A DNA stretch of 7,768 nucleotides from an uncultured Clostridia bacterium (GTDB lineage Bacteria > Bacillota > Clostridia > Oscillospirales > Ruminococcaceae), in NCBI GenBank assembly GCA_947175045.1, contig CAMWLH010000089.1:1-7768 (forward strand). The letters are read 5' to 3'. Below are positions 5,369 through 7,768 of the stretch, in pieces. The position numbers and the translations under genes were made by a program. The notes under the pieces are model-generated. The model was not told the origin of the DNA and did no database searches. It saw only the letters and a program-made list of their open reading frames with translations. Numbering within the stretch: the first letter of the stretch is position 1; the number at the start of each line of letters is the position of its first letter.

Positions 5369-6649
5369 ATTGTTAGTCTGACTGCTACTTGCTTCCTGAT
5401 TCTGCTGAGACACTATGTATTCCTTCTTTTGATTCAAATCATCAATAATAATATCCAAAGCATACTCTAGTTGATAAAGTATTTCTTGCGTTTTAGGATG
5501 GGTAACTAAATTGGGTGTCGTATCTTCTCTGAATATAAACATATCTGCCTCGGGAAAAAATAAATTAACCTTATTTGCGAGGCGGTTATAGCATAAAATT
5601 CCATCTGGACTGACATTTTGTGATGTTGAATTATTTATATCATATGGTTCATTTAAAATATTTCTTATCGCTTTACAAAACGCATTTATTTCTTTATATA
5701 GTAGTTTTTCACCGCCTATGCTTCCTTTTCTTGTCTTAAAAACATCTTCTGATTTTTTCAATAGGCTAGAAGTGTTTTGTTTCTTTCTTAAAATCTGGTA
5801 ATGATAAGAATCACCATTCCACAAACAAGATTTAAACACCATTCCTTTCTGATCGTAAGTATATAAACTCATTTCTACAACAAAAGATCCCGCTTCATAC
5901 TGACAAATCCAGAAATTAGGCGTTTGATTATCTTCTAAAGGCACCATTCCTGAAGTAAATTGCTGTATATAGTCTTTCGTGCTAATATTAGTATTTACCT
6001 CATCGGCACTATGACCACAAAATATTAAATCAATATAATTATCCCCAATCCATTTCTCAAATCGATTCCTACTATTAGGTTCAAAACAATCTAAGCCATG
6101 ATGCATAGTTAAAATATTGATACATTCATCATTTTTTATATACTGCCCCATTTTTTCTAACTCTGGCCAAATAATTGACAAATTGTGTTGACTGGCTCTC
6201 CCGTCTAAAAACAAACATGAATCAATACTAACTAATCTAAATTTTTCTTGTCCAATATGCCTCTCTGTTACTTGATAAGGTAAATAATCTTTTCCTGTAA
6301 TTTTCCTAAAAACCTTTCTAAATTTCTCATATCCGAATTTTGACAATGCCCCATACTGCTGTTCATCCCTATCAAATTCAAACAGAACTAAATCTCGATT
6401 TTCAAGACTTATATCATGGTTTCCAGGAGAAATAAATATGTTTTCATTCGAACAATTGCAAGCTTGGCTAAGTTCTAATATAAAATCGACACAGTTCTCA
6501 TCTTCATTACAATACATGCAATCTCCGCAAATTAAAATAAAATCTATTTGACCAGCTTGCTTCACAAATTCAATAAGGTTATGTCTTAACTTTTTAGCAT
6601 CACGACCAACATAACCAAAATGCAAATCCGATATTTGTAGCCACTTCAT
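4934..6649 (-). CDS. Metallophosphoesterase fused to a CAP12/Pycsar-type TIR-like domain, putative defence effector
   Basis: This 571-residue protein has an N-terminal calcineurin-like phosphoesterase (about 1-285): SDLHFG (Asp8, His10), CGDC (Asp43), PGNHD (Asn77, His78), MHHG (His183/184) and CGHSADE (His213). The usual GHxH lacks its second histidine (Ala215). A middle part (about 286-425), mostly helical with an AT-rich, Asn/Ser-rich linker, is not recognised. The C-terminus (428-571) is a TIR-like domain of the predicted nucleotide-binding family: VFIVHGHDEGAKQTVARFL, LHEQADGGRTIIEKIE, and RARQSVVFEHGYLIGKLGR with Glu509 as likely catalytic residue. That family includes NAD-degrading anti-phage effectors, so this is probably a defence protein whose phosphoesterase half senses or processes a nucleotide or nucleic acid (inference). 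The start follows GGGAG by 7 bases, 25 bases after the upstream TIR gene. No membrane segment is seen. AT-rich codons (ATA, TTA, AGA) set it apart from cheV. Confidence 0.88.
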   Translation of the reverse strand: MKWLQISDLHFGYVGRDAKKLRHNLIEFVKQAGQIDFILICGDCMYCNEDENCVDFILELSQACNCSNENIFISPGNHDISLENRDLVLFEFDRDEQQYGALSKFGYEKFRKVFRKITGKDYLPYQVTERHIGQEKFRLVSIDSCLFLDGRASQHNLSIIWPELEKMGQYIKNDECINILTMHHGLDCFEPNSRNRFEKWIGDNYIDLIFCGHSADEVNTNISTKDYIQQFTSGMVPLEDNQTPNFWICQYEAGSFVVEMSLYTYDQKGMVFKSCLWNGDSYHYQILRKKQNTSSLLKKSEDVFKTRKGSIGGEKLLYKEINAFCKAIRNILNEPYDINNSTSQNVSPDGILCYNRLANKVNLFFPEADMFIFREDTTPNLVTHPKTQEILYQLEYALDIIIDDLNQKKEYIVSQQNQEASSSQTNNRVFIVHGHDEGAKQTVARFLEQCGFVAVILHEQADGGRTIIEKIEQYADVIFAIVLYTPCDIGREKNEKRGTPRARQSVVFEHGYLIGKLGRKRVCALVKQGVQTPGDIAGVVYKSMDSAGAWKTEILREMKSAGIVVDASKLL

Positions 6650-6674
6650 TAGTTTGCTCCCTGCTTATATTGAT

Positions 6675-7124
6675 TTATAATAATTTACTTGCATCAACTG
6701 CAATCCCAATATCTTTCATTTCTTTTAAAATCCCAGTTTTCCAAGCTCCAGCAGAATCCATGCTTTTATAAATAACACCTGAAATATCCCCTGGAGTTTC
6801 TACTCCGTCTTTTACCAAAGCGCATACTCGATTACGTCCTAATTTCCCCATAAGATAACCATGCTCAAAAACTACATTCTGACGTGCTCTTGCTCTACCC
6901 TTCTTTTCCTCTTTTGCCCTACCGATATCACAAGGTGTATACAAAATAATAGCAAATACCACGTCTGTATAGCTCTCAATTTTCTCAATAATAGTTCTGC
7001 CTCCATCCGCTTGTTCGTGGAGAATAATTGCTTCAAAACCACATTGCTCTAAAAAACGTGCCACAGTCTGCTTAGCACTTTCATCATGCCCATGAACAAT
7101 AAAAACCTTATTATTTTCAGTCAT
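6675..7124 (-). CDS. Possible internally initiated free TIR-like protein
   Basis: Within the 321-residue gene, Met173 (ATG at 7122-7124) is preceded by a far better Shine-Dalgarno than the gene's own start. The product would be 149 residues (MTENNKVFIVHGHDE...), that is, the TIR-like domain alone with a five-residue lead. The site falls exactly at the domain border, in the linker. Either two proteins are made from one gene, or the gene arose by fusion of an upstream gene to a stand-alone TIR gene whose signals survive. Production of the short form is inference. Confidence 0.45.
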   Translation of the reverse strand: MTENNKVFIVHGHDESAKQTVARFLEQCGFEAIILHEQADGGRTIIEKIESYTDVVFAIILYTPCDIGRAKEEKKGRARARQNVVFEHGYLMGKLGRNRVCALVKDGVETPGDISGVIYKSMDSAGAWKTGILKEMKDIGIAVDASKLL

Positions 7125-7640
7125 AATAGATTCCTCCTTTATATTTTCACTATCCTCTTTTTTTAGACCCAACCAAAATTCCTTATCAGCATTAACAGCT
7201 CTTAATTGAGCTAGCATTCCTTCATAGGCATTTGGATTATTGTCTCGTTGTGTATAAAATGTATGTATGCTTTCATAAGCAGGATGAGCTTTTAAATATC
7301 TTTCATTCAATACATTAATTTCTGCCATCCACATATCGTATTTTGATCCAGAGACATATGAAAATGGAAAGCCGCCTGATGCTGCATGATATTCTTCTTT
7401 TCCAATGGATTCACCTCGTTTAATTAATTCATCAACTTGCATCTTTTCTGTGTTCTGTTCTTCATCTGATTCAGAATACAGAACAATCCACATATGTAAT
7501 TTGTTTGCGATTGCTTTTAATTCTGGTCGAAAATCAAATTCTTGTCCTGGAACAGCAGCTTTTCCAATTACAGATAGGCCTTTTTCAAAATTCGGATCAA
7601 TCACCACATACTTAGCTACTAAATCATTATACAAGGACAT
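6675..7640 (-). CDS. TIR-like domain protein (CAP12/Pycsar type) with unrecognised N-terminal region
   Basis: This 321-residue protein has a C-terminal TIR-like domain (178-321): VFIVHGHDESAKQTVARFL, LHEQADGGRTIIEKIE, YTPCDIG, and RARQNVVFEHGYLMGKLGR with Glu259 as likely catalytic residue. By family it should split NAD or a related nucleotide when triggered. Residues 1-165 are not recognised; they are soluble and mixed helical (FDFRPELKAIANKLHMWIV, ELIKRGESIGKEEYH, SGSKYDMWMAEINVLNERY) and could be the sensing or assembly part. Residues 160-172 form a charged linker. The ATG at 7638-7640 has only a weak GGAT before it, and the frame stays open upstream without any start codon to a TGA at 7719-7721, so the true 5' end may be lost. 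It precedes the metallophosphoesterase-TIR gene by 25 bases, and the two are surely one transcript. An internal start at 7122-7124 is treated separately. Confidence 0.88.
   Translation of the reverse strand: MSLYNDLVAKYVVIDPNFEKGLSVIGKAAVPGQEFDFRPELKAIANKLHMWIVLYSESDEEQNTEKMQVDELIKRGESIGKEEYHAASGGFPFSYVSGSKYDMWMAEINVLNERYLKAHPAYESIHTFYTQRDNNPNAYEGMLAQLRAVNADKEFWLGLKKEDSENIKEESIMTENNKVFIVHGHDESAKQTVARFLEQCGFEAIILHEQADGGRTIIEKIESYTDVVFAIILYTPCDIGRAKEEKKGRARARQNVVFEHGYLMGKLGRNRVCALVKDGVETPGDISGVIYKSMDSAGAWKTGILKEMKDIGIAVDASKLL
7133..7138 (-). promoter_or_regulatory. Strong internal Shine-Dalgarno
   Basis: AGGAGG (within AAAGGAGGAA, plus-strand CCTCCT at 7133-7138) lies 8 bases before the in-frame ATG at 7122-7124. 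It encodes Lys-Glu-Glu in the linker, but the codon choice gives a perfect ribosome binding site at optimal distance. Confidence 0.7.
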
Positions 7641-7710
7641 AGATCCATTACGCTCTGTATGCTCGTTGCAAAGTTTGATATCAGTTTCTATTTCTATCTT
7701 TAATGACTTA

Positions 7711-7768
7711 GAACCTGTTCACATTAAAACGGCATCTAAAATCATGGCGAAAGAAATAACCGCAAGAA
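7711..7768. mobile_element. Possible insertion-sequence terminus, cut by the window edge
   Basis: From GAACCTGTTCACATT (7711-7725) onward the sequence changes character from the TIR gene's leader, and this start resembles the terminal repeats of some IS5-type elements as I remember them. ATGGCGAAAGAAATAACC from 7744 could open a short frame on the plus strand, with no ribosome binding site visible. No transposase can be identified in 58 bases. It may equally be plain intergenic DNA. Confidence 0.25.

Noticed and set aside
1..7768. CRISPR array, tRNA or rRNA genes
   Set aside because: No spaced repeats of CRISPR length, no cloverleaf with a GTTCRA-type arm, and no conserved rRNA stretches were seen on either strand.

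Overview
The window looks like a chromosomal stretch from a low-to-mid-GC Bacillota, most likely a gut-type clostridium (Oscillospiraceae/Ruminococcus-like). That placement is an inference from strong AGGAGG-type ribosome binding sites on nearly every gene, from codon use and from the gene families. No rRNA, tRNA or other taxonomic marker is present.

Three blocks can be seen. (1) Bases 1-1140, plus strand: a cheV chemotaxis gene. It is preceded by four tandem copies of an 8-base unit and a small inverted repeat, and it ends at a strong hairpin terminator that also lies between convergent genes. (2) Bases 1179-4473, minus strand: a run of closely spaced genes. In order of transcription they encode a HIT-GNAT fusion protein, a RimJ/RimL-type acetyltransferase with a TTG start, a doubtful small ORF, two unrecognised proteins whose genes overlap by 8 bases, and a PIN/NYN-like putative nuclease. 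(3) Bases about 4500-7768, minus strand: a visibly more AT-rich accessory block.

The accessory block holds a two-gene module. The upstream gene (321 aa) has an unrecognised N-terminal region and a C-terminal TIR-like domain of the CAP12/Pycsar-effector type. The downstream gene (571 aa) starts with a calcineurin-like metallophosphoesterase and ends with a near-copy of the same TIR-like domain (about 83% identical by hand count). Such TIR-like domains are NAD-degrading effectors in several anti-phage systems, so this pair is a candidate defence module. A strong Shine-Dalgarno plus ATG sits inside the 321-aa gene exactly at the TIR boundary and could yield a free 149-aa TIR protein.

Downstream of the module are remnants of another accessory operon: a 76-codon frame that reads as the C-terminal winged-helix-like end seen on restriction/HNH-type proteins, shifted out of frame from its apparent start codon, and a 31-codon tail of the gene before it. 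The right edge of the window may be the end of an insertion sequence.

The blocks do not obviously work together. The left part is host chemotaxis and housekeeping-like genes. The right part looks like an acquired defence island with decayed neighbours.
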